From Cucumis sativus (Eukaryota > Streptophyta > Magnoliopsida > Cucurbitales > Cucurbitaceae), in contig NC_026659.2 of the NCBI RefSeq assembly GCF_000004075.3, forward strand, positions 434,001 through 498,000: DNA of 64,000 nt, read 5' to 3'. Position numbers and translations under genes: made by a program. Below the pieces are notes generated by a model, which was not told the DNA's origin, searched no databases, and worked only from the letters and a program-made list of their open reading frames with translations. This document shows positions 1 to 10,800 of the stretch, piece after piece; position 1 is the first letter of the stretch, and each line of letters opens with the position of its first letter.

Positions 1-178
1 ACCAATCCTTACACTTGAAGGAGAAAGAAAAGCCAAAGAAGAAGAGGCGTCCCCAAGAAAGGTAACCAAGAACAATGTTTTGAAGTTTGGTTTCACAGTA
101 ACGAAGGCTTGTTTCTTGGTTGTCATTAATATGTTTCAGTAACACAAAATTCTTCCTCAAATCTCCAAGTTGAGCCAT
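1..178 (-). CDS. Small membrane protein of the local tandem family, copy 1 (partial, 5' end only)
   Basis: The first 59 codons are in the window, read on the minus strand from ATG at 178-176, and the gene continues past the left edge. The peptide starts MAQLGDLRKNF and has a charged helix-like N-terminus, then a Y-C-E-T-K-L-Q-N motif and a hydrophobic patch (GRLFFFGFSFSF). It aligns residue by residue with copy 2 at 3609-4163 (ELKRKF, YYETRAQN, DRLFF), so it belongs to the same tandem family. A TATA-like box sits upstream at 291-298. I do not recognise a named domain; the family looks like a plant-specific protein with an N-terminal charged helix and later membrane segments. Function is unknown. 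Confidence 0.6.
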   Translation of the reverse strand, partial: MAQLGDLRKNFVLLKHINDNQETSLRYCETKLQNIVLGYLSWGRLFFFGFSFSFKCKDW

Positions 179-290
179 GGCAATGGAACCAGATTGGAAT
201 TTAGGAGAAGGATTGAAAAAGAAAGGGGATTGATTGGATTGTGTATATCTCTGAAAGGAATGACTTGGAAATGAATATACGAGAAATGAG

Positions 291-298
291 CTTTATAG
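291..298 (-). promoter_or_regulatory. TATA-like box for copy 1
   Basis: CTATAAAG on the minus strand lies about 115 bases upstream of the copy 1 start codon. Spacing is reasonable for a plant promoter with a short 5' UTR. Not otherwise tested. Confidence 0.35.
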
Positions 299-2126
299 TG
301 AAATTTTGATAGGAAAATGGTGGCAAACGTGGGGTCCTCTCGTAGGATAATGGTTGAAAAAGATGAAATAGCGGCAGAAAAAGGAATTTAGATTGGAGGG
401 AGGAAGCTTCCTAAAGGCATGACGCCAACTCTGAGCTTTGACGGAGGAGGTAAAATTGTGTAGAGATAACAATACAACAATAGCCATTTTGATAGTCCAC
501 AACTCCAACAAAACAAATGGTTAAGAAAGAAAATGGTTGGCAATGAACAGGAAAAAAAGAAAAAACCCTTTTCATTCACAGGTTTGAGTATATTACTTCC
601 ACTGAGTTTTTGTTTCATCTACAAATTTGAAAATGTTAAAAAATTTAATTTGTGTTTTATCTCTTTTTTGGTTCTTTTAAATTTCAAGATTTACCTTTTT
701 ACTCTTCACTTTTTAATTAAATTACTATCTCTAATTTTCATATCACAATCAATTAAAATGTCCATATCATAACTATTTAAAACTTATGTATAGAAAGTTA
801 ATGCCAAAGTGACGGTTGGAAGGAAAAGGTGTAGTAAGAGATATGAGAATATATTCTCATCACAACTATGTCGATGATGTCCACATCACAACTCATAACT
901 ATTTTTGAATTTTCAAAATATACACCCTTTACTACTTTTAACTCAAGAATTAGGGAAAGCAGAAACGAAATTTACAATGAAATTAGTATAACCCTAAACT
1001 AAAGGAAGAGAGAAAAGGTTATGAACCAAACTATGTCAAAGGATTAGGTGCATTAAATCAAAATCATGCCCCTAATGTGAACCCAGAAACTCCAAAGGCC
1101 ACATGTTCTCAATTTGTTACAAATCGTAAAAAGGATATATCATATATAATAATAAGAATAATAATCGTCTCAATTTGTGTCCTTTTTGAACCCATAAACC
1201 CTAAACTTACCATTTAACTCGATCAACTTCTTAAATTTACATAAGCTAAACTTTTGAAGATACTGAAGGTATTAAATTATCAAATTGGCTCATACGGTGT
1301 ACTATTAGGAAAGAATGTCTAACACAGGAGATGAAGATCTGCTTGGATCTTTGACTTCAAAAGAAAAAGGGAAAACAGTCTATTTTGTGCACTGATCATA
1401 CTTAGTTAATCATTTTGTGTGTTTTGGCAAAATAAATAAAAGTAAATTTTCCACCAGGATATATATGACTTAACCTTACGTTGCCTTTTAAGGAGAAGAA
1501 ATCCAGCAAATGGATGTTGTGTTAACTTATTTATTTTCCTTGCAAAAATTTATGACAAATGAACACTGAAAGCTCACATGTGATTTATAGAAATGATACA
1601 AGGAAATCAAAGATAATACAAACTCCGTGATAAAATGTTCATCTAACTGAATATGAATAGGCAAGAGAGATTGGTCTCCACCGTATTCATCACAAACATA
1701 CTGGTTTACATGGGAAGTCTTGAATTGAAAGAAGGATATAGGAACTTTAACGCTCTAAGTAATTTTGTTTTACCTCGTATCCTTTCAGTATCATGACCCT
1801 ACTTCAAATGGCAAGAAACAAGGTTTGACATGCGAGAGGGCATGCTTCTGGCTTCTTGGAAGAAAAAATTGAACCATAGGATTTAAGAGATCCCCAAAAC
1901 ACTCTAACAGCACCCACTAATCAAATGCATTTAAGAATAAAGGCTAAAAAAGAAAATAGAATCTAAGACTAAATTTTGTACCAATGTTATATCACACTGC
2001 TATAATTTGACATTTTTTCGAAGTGAAAGAGCCTCACCAATCCCAAAGTAGAAACGCTGTGGCCTCTGATGTCATCTCTTTAACTTTACTACCACCTTGG
2101 AGGTCAGGAATCGGTATGGCTATGGA
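299..2126. other. Intergenic, no supported gene
   Basis: The sequence is AT-rich and the open frames are short, with no recognisable domain, splice-consistent exon chain or RNA gene. I see nothing to annotate here. Confidence 0.6.
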
Positions 2127-2182
2127 TTAACTCATCTGAGCATATTTACCAGCATCCAATCCAACAAGTGTAGCATCCATTC
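2127..2182 (-). pseudogene. Possible orphan terminal exon
   Basis: On the minus strand a good acceptor (CTATAG) precedes a short open stretch reading MDATLVGLDAGKYAQMS and a stop at 2129-2127. It looks like the final exon of a real protein, because its composition is unlike the spacer. The region upstream on the same strand (2190-2450) has no convincing preceding exon and then runs into LTR-like sequence. I cannot name the parent protein. It may be a gene fragment left by a rearrangement, or chance. Confidence 0.2.
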
Positions 2183-2499
2183 CTATAGCATAAAAAACCA
2201 GGAATGAGTGCATTGAATCAAATAATGAAGATTAAACCAAGCCTCATTTTCAAATAGCTGTAGTACTCAAAACAGCATAGCTAAGATAACGTGGAAAAAC
2301 ATGAAGAAAATCAGTCAGCAAAGCAGACAAGTTGAGCTGAAAAAGATAATGAACAACAAAAAAGAACAAAAGGTCGCAGCAAAGGCAACGAAACAATACA
2401 GTAGAGAAAATAGGAGCTAAATCCTGAAATATGCTAATAACCAAGAAAATTGTCGAGTTTTACTCAGGAGTTCACTTATAAAATAAGTAAAGTATCTTC

Positions 2500-2900
2500 A
2501 AGTGATAGAGAGTCTCATACGCTTCGGGAAATCTAAATTCTACACAACTAATATCCACATACTTAGGAGGAGTTTAAGTTCACGAGGGAGTCTCATATCC
2601 AGGAGGAGGCTAGATGTTTAGATGAGTTAAGCTCTAGGTTGTCATTATTAATCTTCATTAGCTACAGATAAGTACAACGTTGTAATCGCTTAACTTGATT
2701 ATATAAGTGGATTATTTTTCCCATGCACATTGCCCTCTTGAGTGTATTATAATCACCAAATTGGGTTACCAACTCTTGAGTGCTATTATTGTTTCTCTGT
2801 CTGTTAATTTACTCGTCTCTATGATTACTGGGATGTATTGTATGATATCTATAATTTGTGTGAAAGAACTACATTACAAAATTTTACTTAGGTTTCTACT
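2500..2900 (+). repeat. Probable Ty1/copia-type LTR remnant, copy A
   Basis: The segment carries landmarks seen in many plant copia LTRs: a short purine-rich run, a stretch resembling the transcription-start region (ataagtacaa...gtaat), then a block with 'cacattgccctc' and a T-rich 'gtttctctgtct' end. The same order of landmarks recurs at 6640-6990 (ataagtacaa, gtaat, cacactaccctc, tttatctctcta). The copies are strongly diverged and no target duplication, primer site or coding region is visible. Boundaries are approximate. Confidence 0.4.
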
Positions 2901-3608
2901 CTGTCAACAACAGTAAGATATTCAGTAACCTACTTAGATTGCCCATAACAATTATCACAATGTCAAGTTAAATCCAACCCAATCAATAGACGACTGTTTA
3001 ATATTTTGATATTGTCCAAGTAATGGAGAAGATTGGCTACTTGAGGATATTTACAATTTTTTTTTTTAATATCCGTGACTCTCCGGTCAAACTTACCTGC
3101 CTATCGACTAATCTAACGTCCACCATAGATAGAAGCCATGACCTCTTAGTTAGTTATAGAGGATATTCACAAATAAGACTAATTATTGAGCTTGTTTTCG
3201 ATCTTACTGAAAATATTAACAGAAGTGCAATTTTATTTGTTTAATTGGCTTTGCTGTGTACTTCAAGTAACATTGAAAGAGCAATGATTATATGGATTGA
3301 ATTTATTCCTATATCAGATGTTGAGAAGGAAAAGGGAAAGCTCAGTGGATATATGTGTAGATATATTATTTCCATCAACAACGCATAAAATAAACATAAC
3401 ATTTCCCTGTGGGGATCGATTACCTCATTCTTTTCCAAGACCCGTGTTAATGAAAACATAAAGTGACCTTACATTGGGGCTTGCTTGATTACCTCAAATT
3501 CTTTTATTTCAACGACAGCAATCTGATCTATATATGGAGATTTTATACCCACAACAAAAAACTTGAAACAAACTGTAAATTTAGCAGTAGGTCTGGTCAG
3601 ATGAATGT

Positions 3609-4163
3609 TCAGTTTGAATTGCACAACAAGAGCTTACAGGTGTATAGTTCAAAAGCAGCAACAGCAAGCAGAGTAAATATAGTGGAAGCAATATAAACTT
3701 TTCTCTGGACAAGTGTAAATGGATGGTACGGAAGTAACTGAACCTGGAAACTCAACTCCAACCACCCATTATCACTTGAAATTGAATCTCCAGCCTCATC
3801 ATCATTTGGGCTTCCAGTATTCAAAATCTGTAGGGAGATTTCAATCTGCTTCTTGGAAATAATATCCAATTGATTTTGGGCCCGATACAACATGAAAACA
3901 GCCTCAAGGAAAAACAAAAAGTAGAGAGAAGTAGAGGAAAGGATAAAAGAAAAAACCATCCACAAATGATGAGTGCAATTGAGGAGGGAGAGGGAGGAAG
4001 AAGTGTGATACATACCGACGAAGAACAGGCGGTCCCATATAAGGGAAGCAATAGCTAAGTTTTGGGCTCTAGTCTCATAGTAACGAACTCTCTGCTCTTG
4101 CTTTTCAGCAAGAAATTTCAGCCCATCAAATTTCCTCTTCAGCTCTCCAAACTCCATGGCCAT
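3609..4163 (-). CDS. Small membrane protein of the local tandem family, copy 2 (intact)
   Basis: A single uninterrupted frame of 184 residues starts at ATG 4163-4161 (MAMEFGELKRKF). Residues about 1-35 form a charged, helix-prone segment containing YYETRAQNLAIA. A hydrophobic block covers about 65-92 (WMVFSFILSST...FLFFLEAVFML) and is followed by a polar helix (RAQNQLDIISKKQIEIS). An acidic loop (NDDEAGD) comes next, then a second hydrophobic helix near 153-178 (ASTIFTLLAVAAFELYTC). A GT-AG pair inside the first block could be mistaken for an intron, but the read-through matches copy 3 and the protein stays in frame. A membrane protein is likely; the family is unnamed to me. The 3' flank (3530-3700) is also duplicated downstream of copy 3, so whole units were copied. 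Confidence 0.65.
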   Translation of the reverse strand: MAMEFGELKRKFDGLKFLAEKQEQRVRYYETRAQNLAIASLIWDRLFFVGMYHTSSSLSLLNCTHHLWMVFSFILSSTSLYFLFFLEAVFMLYRAQNQLDIISKKQIEISLQILNTGSPNDDEAGDSISSDNGWLELSFQVQLLPYHPFTLVQRKVYIASTIFTLLAVAAFELYTCKLLLCNSN

Positions 4164-4263
4164 GGAACCCAATTAACAAACTGATATCTATGAAAAGATG
4201 TGCAGATGTAATGAAGAATGTTGATTGATCCACGGCATAGATGGCAGAAAAAAAAGAGAAAGC

Positions 4264-4273
4264 ATTATATAGA
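4264..4273 (-). promoter_or_regulatory. TATA box for copy 2
   Basis: TCTATATAAT on the minus strand lies about 100 bases upstream of the copy 2 ATG. The same box and surrounding sequence (GTCTCTATA, then TCTCATTTT-like) recur upstream of copy 3 at 5581-5600, so the promoter was duplicated with the gene. Confidence 0.5.
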
Positions 4274-4481
4274 GACATGAAATCAGAGATACGGAAACAC
4301 GTGGAGTAGCGCCACTTTCTTTGACTCTTTTATGTTTCTCCAAAAGACTTTTGCAGACTTCGGCGCTCGACAAAATCGTAAATTTTCAACTTTTAACGTA
4401 TAATTAGAATTAACTAAAATAATCAATTAGGTTAAATCTATTATTTATTAATATGAAAATCTCAAATTTTGTTATTTTTTT

Positions 4482-4520
4482 TTTTTTGTAAATATCTTTA
4501 TATATATATATATATATATT
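4482..4520. repeat. Poly-T tract and (AT)n microsatellite
   Basis: A simple A/T tract ending in about ten AT repeats lies between tandem copies 2 and 3. It is low complexity with no further features. Confidence 0.8.
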
Positions 4521-4907
4521 TGACAATTCTCCTTAAGAATGCTAATAATAATAATGATACAATATACAACTTTTAACCTACAGAAACCTCCGATAAGCAC
4601 TGTGTTCAGCGATTATCGTCGTCGGCCAAACCTCCGATCACTGCTTCTGAAATACAAAATTAAATAGAGTTGATTTTGAAAAGTAGAAATGAGATCAAAA
4701 TTATGATTTTGGTAAGTGTTGATCTTCAAACCTGAAATATAATTTTAGCACTTCCTTTTACTCAACAACCCTTAATTAATAATAACATGAACATAACACA
4801 TTCTCACTATGGGGGGGATCATCTCTAATATGGAGATTTTATGACCACAACACACAACTTGAAACAAATTGTAATAAGTTCTGGACGTACACACCAGATG
4901 AAAATGT

Positions 4908-5494
4908 TCAGTTTGAATTACACAATATGGTCTTACAGGTGTGTAGTTGAAATGGAAAGCAGCAACAGCAAGCATAGTAGATATGGTAGAAGCAGTATAA
5001 GGCTTTCCTCTTGACAACCGTAAATGGGTGATACTGAAGTAACTTTACCTGCAAACTCAGCTCCGCCAGCCTCCACCTATTATAATTATCGCTTGAAATT
5101 GAATTATCTCCAGCCTCATCATCATCATCATCATTTGGAGTTCGAGTATTCAAAATCTGAAAGGGAAATATCAATCTGTTTCTTGGAAATTATAATATGC
5201 AATTGATTTTGAGCTCGACACAACATGAAAACAGCCTGAAGGAAAGACAAAAAGTAGAGAGTATAGTAGATAGAGGCCAGGCTGAAACCTAAAACCATCC
5301 ACAGACGATGATGAGTGCAATTGAGGAAGGAGAGGGAGGAAGTGTGATACTGATACAAACCAACGATGAAGAAGCGGTCCCATATAAGACAAGCAATAGC
5401 AACGTTTTGAGCTCTTAACTCTTGCTTTTTCAGCAATGGGGTTTCAGCCCATTAAATGCTCTCATCAGCTCTCCGTTATTGTCCATGGACATGG
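4908..5494 (-). pseudogene. Small membrane protein family, copy 3 (frameshifted pseudogene)
   Basis: Copy 3 starts MSMDNNGEL at ATG 5494-5492, matching MAMEFGEL of copy 2. About 20 codons later, two extra bases in the stretch equivalent to GLKFLAEKQE cause a stop (TGA). A deletion removes the segment equivalent to QRVRYYET. The body resumes in another frame (RAQNVAIACLIWDRFF), shifts again after KKQIDIS, continues as ILNTRTPNDDDDDEAGD, shifts out near RKALYC and is back in frame for HTCKTILCNSN at the end. Several frameshifts with the rest of the homology preserved indicate a decaying tandem duplicate, not a spliced gene; none of the breaks has a convincing intron. The promoter TATA box and 3' flank are still recognisable. 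Confidence 0.7.
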
Positions 5495-6639
5495 GCTTAA
5501 ACTATATGAACAGATATCCAAAATATTGTAACACAATGAAGAATTTTGATTCATCCACGAAAGAGAGGAGATCTCCAACCATTATATAGCTATAGAGACA
5601 TGAAAATGAGAGGTGATAACCGACGTAGGAAAATGACTGAAAGGAAAAGTTAATTATATTCAATGGATTGGATTTATTTGTATAACTCTCCAACTCTTTT
5701 ACTTTTCTTTTATCTCTTATGAAATTCTTTTATCTTTGTGGAAAGCATAATTTTGATTATTTTATATTGATCATATTCTTTTTTTTTTTCTTTCTTTCTT
5801 TGCAAATTAAAATTAAAATAATTTATAATCCAACCAAACTATTATAATCCAAAAATTATTATATGTTAAACCTTAAATCCATAAAACAATCAAATTCAAA
5901 TCAACAAAGTCCATAAGTTTTCACTCTTTCTATCAAAAAGAAAGAATAAAATCTTTATCTAAAAAACAAATAGGTTATTGTTAAATCCGTTATGGATTTG
6001 TTTTCGAAATTTTATATCGTTTTCGTTGAGCGGAAGAGAGAATATAACTTCTATGAGGTATCTTATTCTCTTGGGAAGTTTATACATGGGGGCATTGACT
6101 TGTGATATTCAAAGCCTATGTTATTAAGGTAAAATGATAATGCTAAGAATTAAGGCTCTAAGACACAATTAATGGAAAACATTATCTAAAATATATAGAC
6201 GAATAGTTGCAAATATAACAATGTGCCAACAACATTTTAAAAAAATTGTTACTATACATATAAATGTAAAATATAGTAATTAAAATCTATTGAAGTCTAT
6301 ATAAATGATAGCAAATCTTAATCTATTATTGATAGTATATCAAACGAGAAATAAACGATAAATGAAGGAGATCATTAAGGAAGAATACGAAGTGACGACC
6401 AAGCAAAAGAAAAAGAAAAGAAATGTGATAGTCCAATGGAAGGGAATAAGAATTTATAGGACTTTCGAGATAAATATTTTGGACCCACAAGAGAGAAAAA
6501 CGACAACAAAGAAGAAAATACCCAAATATTTTCTTTTTTTGAGTGCGTAATCGATGACTTTGTATGCTTCTCTTTTTAGTTGATTACTCAAACCATATTT
6601 GAGGTTGTTTTCCTCTCTCCAATGATTATCAAGTGGAAT
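5495..6639. other. Intergenic, AT-rich
   Basis: Apart from the TATA box of pseudogene copy 3 at 5581-5590, there are only short low-complexity open frames (lysine-rich on +, for example near 6362-6550). No domain, RNA gene or splice chain is visible. Confidence 0.55.
5581..5590 (-). promoter_or_regulatory. TATA box of pseudogene copy 3
   Basis: GCTATATAAT on the minus strand lies about 90 bases upstream of the copy 3 ATG and is homologous in position to the copy 2 box. The promoter outlived the reading frame. Confidence 0.4.
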
Positions 6640-6990
6640 ATATATGTCTCATGCTTACCATTGGAAATGAGAATATTACTATTGAGAAGGAATCTGGTAC
6701 GCTTACGAAGTCTAGTTGCTTACTAATATACTCATCCTTGGGAGAGCTTACGTCTTTTGTAGAGGAGTACTCTTACATTTAAGGGAGCTAATTAACATAG
6801 TTGAGCTATCCACGTGTCATTGTATTTATAGTTTATTTATAGATAAGTACAACCATTGTAATTTGGTTGACTTTATATTAATAAAAGTATCTTTCTCAAG
6901 CACACTACCCTCTAGATGTAGGTGGTATATGGTCGAATTGAGTTATCAACCTCCTTTGTATTTTATCTATTAATGTTTATCTCTCTACAT
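6640..6990 (+). repeat. Probable Ty1/copia-type LTR remnant, copy B
   Basis: It shares the landmark order of copy A at 2500-2900: 'ataagtacaa', 'gtaat', a block 'cacactaccctc', 'gagttatcaac' and a T-rich end 'tttatctctcta'. A TATA-like 'tttatag' precedes the presumed start region. There is no coding region nearby, so it is a solo or truncated LTR. Edges are approximate. Confidence 0.4.
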
Positions 6991-7019
6991 CATTCCAATG
7001 GTTGAACTATTTGAAAAGA

Positions 7020-7700
7020 ACAAACTCATTAAGGAGAGGGGAAAGCTACATGGCTCTGACCACCAACCCAAAAATGGGCTAGGGCTAGGGCCAAAGACAA
7101 ATCGATATCTTTGGTATGAAGGGTTTTGAATTCACTCCCGTCTAAATTAGTGCTAGGGATTTTTCGAAAAGCTAAGACTTTGTATGAAGAAATGTGGTTA
7201 GTAATGCGGTCAGTGAATAACTTTGGGAGGCATATGAATTCTAGAAATGGTACAAGTTGATAGGAATGCAACCAAAGTCTCACATTAGTTGGAGAAGAAA
7301 GTAATCATTGATGTATATACATAAAGATAATTAATTATCTCTATATTGGTATGAAACTTTTTGGATAATATAATATATATAAGATGGGTTAAAATGATGA
7401 ATGATAGTAAATATTGATTAGTATAAAGTAAGTCTAATTTATATAATATTTTTAAAGTATTGGTTGGTTTAATATTCTAGATTTAATTGTTATATTTGGA
7501 AAGGTTGGGTGGAGATTAAAATTACATTAATGAAGGAAGGAAATGAGGGGAGGTTGAATTAGGGATTGAGGATTTGTCTTTTAAGGCCAAAGCCTTGAGT
7601 TTTATTGTCGTCGATTCGACGAAGATTTCAATCGAACCACGTACAAGCACGTTGCATTGATGAAGCTTCTTTGCTCACTCAACTTCTTATCACCTTTTCT
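7020..7700. other. Intergenic with degraded repeat-like sequence, then 5' region of the protease gene
   Basis: Around 7250-7370 a 'caaagtctcacattag' motif followed by 'ggagaa' and a later 'attggtatgaaact' resembles the start of many plant LTR or MITE repeats ('agtcccacattgg...'). No complete element can be delimited. After about 7550 the sequence becomes less AT-rich, leading into the 5' UTR of the gene at 7899. Confidence 0.3.
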
Positions 7701-7708
7701 CCTACACA

Positions 7709-7756
7709 AGAAGGAGCTGAAGAAGCTGAAGGAGCTGAAGGAGCTGAAGGAGCAAG
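7709..7756 (+). repeat. 9-bp minisatellite in the 5' region of the protease gene
   Basis: About five imperfect copies of a 9-base unit (AAGGAGCTG, one unit reading AAGAAGCTG) stand in tandem, about 150 bases before the start codon of the CPBP protease. Length polymorphism is likely. Confidence 0.75.
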
Positions 7757-7898
7757 AGCAGGGCAGCTAGTAGAACAATCTTAGGGTTTCTTTTTTGTTT
7801 TGTTTTGTTTTTGTTTTTAATCGAATTGTTCTCTTCCATCCCATGCGTAATCGATTGCCTTCCAATTTCCGGATTCTGATTGATCCGGCGCTTACCCA

Positions 7899-10800
7899 AT
7901 GTCCACTGCAACAAACCCTTGTTGCCACTCGCTTTCCTTCCGCCCTGCTCCTCCCAATTCTAGCTTCTCGATTAGGGTTCATTTGAAGCCTCTCCTCCCT
8001 CGTTTTCCTCTCAATTCAAGCATCCATTGTGCCACCAATCTCTCCCGCCGCCGCCGAAATGTATGCTCTTTCTCTATCTATCCCTCTCTCTCTATATATA
8101 TTTATATATATCCACCCACAAGAGAAACGGGCATTGTTTGTTTCCGTTATGTTGAGATATGATTAATTCTGAAAGGGGGTTTTCGTTTTTTTCACTGGCT
8201 TTAGTGTAAAGTTTGTGTTATCTGTTGCTTCGGATAAGAAATGATGTATGATTATTAGCTGTCTTTTAAATTTTCTTTATATTGAAGTTTTTTTTTTTTT
8301 TTCTGAATTTCTCTCTGTATTATGAATTCGGGTGGAAATTGAGTTCGAATCTGATTCTTTGCCAGTGAACTGCTAACTGTTCATGGACTTCTTCAGTTAA
8401 AATTTGTTTTCATTGGATTCTCACTGGAGGCTTATGCCTTCTTCTCTGTTGAATTTTTTTTATCTTGAAGAAATGGGAGATTCTCTGCTTTCGTCGTGAA
8501 GAGACCTCGCCGGAAAATTTTGAGTCCAAATCTGTGGAAGATAAATTGGCAGAAGACCTGGTGACAACCCCTGAAATCAATCAACCGAGTGACCCGAGAA
8601 AAGAATGGGTGTCTAGTTTATACAAGGTAAATTTATGTTCGCATCATTTGAATGACTTAATATTCTTCAATTTTAAAGGAAAGCTATTTCTACGTTCCTA
8701 AACGATAACTCTGTATGCTCATACACTGTTTATATAAATCCCTGAATGAAATATATGTGTTAATGTAAGCACGAATGAAGTAGGTTGTAGAGAATGTAAA
8801 ATTTGATGAAAGAAAATCCGACTAGGTAAATAAGCCTACCGTGGCATCCAAAGTACTAAACTAGGGATCAAGTGTGCTTGTTCTATATAAGTTTGCTAAT
8901 ATACATACTTAACTGCTTTATTTCCTAATTTCCTTTGGGAACTTCGAATCATGTATATCAATTACTATCGATCAAACATACAATAACTCGCGATCATAGC
9001 ACATTTGACTTAATAACATGTCTGAGGAAACAGGTTAATGTGTGTGTTGAAATTTGGATATAGCTCCTTTGAGTGTTTTTTTCCTCTTCTCCATTTTAGT
9101 TTGTTTGGTGAGATATTCTATTTTACTATGCATCATGTTCAAAGACAGCAACTTGTCTATTTTGTTATCTATAGTTTAGTGTTAAAAAAAGGTTATCTTG
9201 GTGTTGGAGTTGGAGGTTTGCTTGAACAATTGTCTCATACATTTGACAAGTCCACTTGACTAGTATTTTTGCAGAATTTTTACCTATATAAATTACCCTT
9301 GATGGGAGGATTACCAGCTCTTCTTCATCTCGTAAATTGATTAATTATAGGGACATTTTTTTGTTAGAAAAATGTAATATCTTACCTAGCCCCTCCTTTA
9401 AATAACTTCCTAAAGTTAACAAAAAAATATTTCTTATCACATCATTGTAAAAATGTAGAGGAAAACAGTCCCTTCAAATGCATTTATAGCTCTAAGGAGA
9501 ATTAATAAAGTGAACACCAAGTGATAGCAAATGCGTAAGTTGTGGTATTCTACTTTCCAAGTCCGAACCAATATGGTAAATGCCTCTAGCAAAAGTCAAC
9601 TGTTGTCTTCGTGAAGAAAATAGCGATTCACATTAGTGCTCATGTGGACAAACTCTCTTTTCCTTTCTATACTTTGTTTTGCACCTTTCAAATTACCAAC
9701 TATCATTGATATGTGTTGTTGCAACCTTTCAGAATAGTAATGGCCAAAGTCATTTGCATAACCTCATTTGCCTTACACTTTTCTTGTAATTTTCACCCTT
9801 GAGTAAGCATTAAACAACAAAGCAATCACCTCGTTATTTCAAGACGCCCTCTGTCCTTTTTTTTTTACCTTTCAATTTTCTAAGCCTATCATCAATATTT
9901 TACAATCTATCAGATTTATAATTACCAAAGAAATAACATGTCGCTTATCATTTATTCTGTTAAATGATATCGAGCTACCTATTACATATTAGATTAATAT
10001 GTTACTATTGTTCATTTTCCTAGATTTTGAGAAGTTCAATTTTTCCAAACTATCTTTGATATGCTGCTACCACTCATCAGAAAAACAGGGGACAATGAAC
10101 TTTTTAGACTTGGCTCTTTTTACTTCTTTATACTGGTGTAAATATCAGCATTTTTTTAATGATTACAACCTTACTACTCTAGTATAAAGAAATAACATCT
10201 TTATACTTCCACCTTTGTTTGCTGGCTTGGGAATTTTCTCCTTCTCTATTGTTTATGTCAGTTATCTTTGAAATCCATTTTTCTTCTTCAGAAAAGGGAT
10301 TTGTACGAACTAATTTGCTTGTCACTTTTCTTGTGATTATTCCATTTGAGCGACATCAAACAACGAATCAAAACTTTTATTTGATTCTTGTTGCCTGATT
10401 CCCTCTCCTACTTTTAAGAGATCCCTTCTTGTTACCTGAAGGCCTTGAACTAAGAAAACCCACAGCCAAATTTGTTTTATCTGCCCCTTCCTTTTTTGTT
10501 TCATAGGAGCCACGAGAGAGTAGATGTTCCTAATTGTTGCTCTGCTGCTCTGTTGGAACTGAGGTTGGAGAGGTATTTCTTCTTAGTTGTTATTGTTGTT
10601 GTGAAACTTGAAAGACCAAGTCTGCTGCTTTTCTCCTCCCTAAATACTAAGAGTGAAGTTTCTGATTGACTGTAAATCCATGGTGTCCTCGTTGGGATTT
10701 ACACTTTATACTGCACTAAATCTTTGTGGTGCCTCGTTCAACAATTTTTTTTTATCTATTTAATTTAGTAATTTCCACCCTGTGATCAAGAAGCTGACTG

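Noticed and set aside
3821-4051. Possible intron in tandem copy 2 (GTATGT donor, CTTGAG acceptor)
   Set aside because: Splicing would put the conserved EAVFMLYRAQNQLDI segment out of frame, whereas read-through keeps it and agrees with copy 3.
4772-5017. Separate small gene on the minus strand (81 codons)
   Set aside because: It is the frameshifted 3' part of pseudogene copy 3, recognisable by YTASTIS...LAVAAF matching copy 2.
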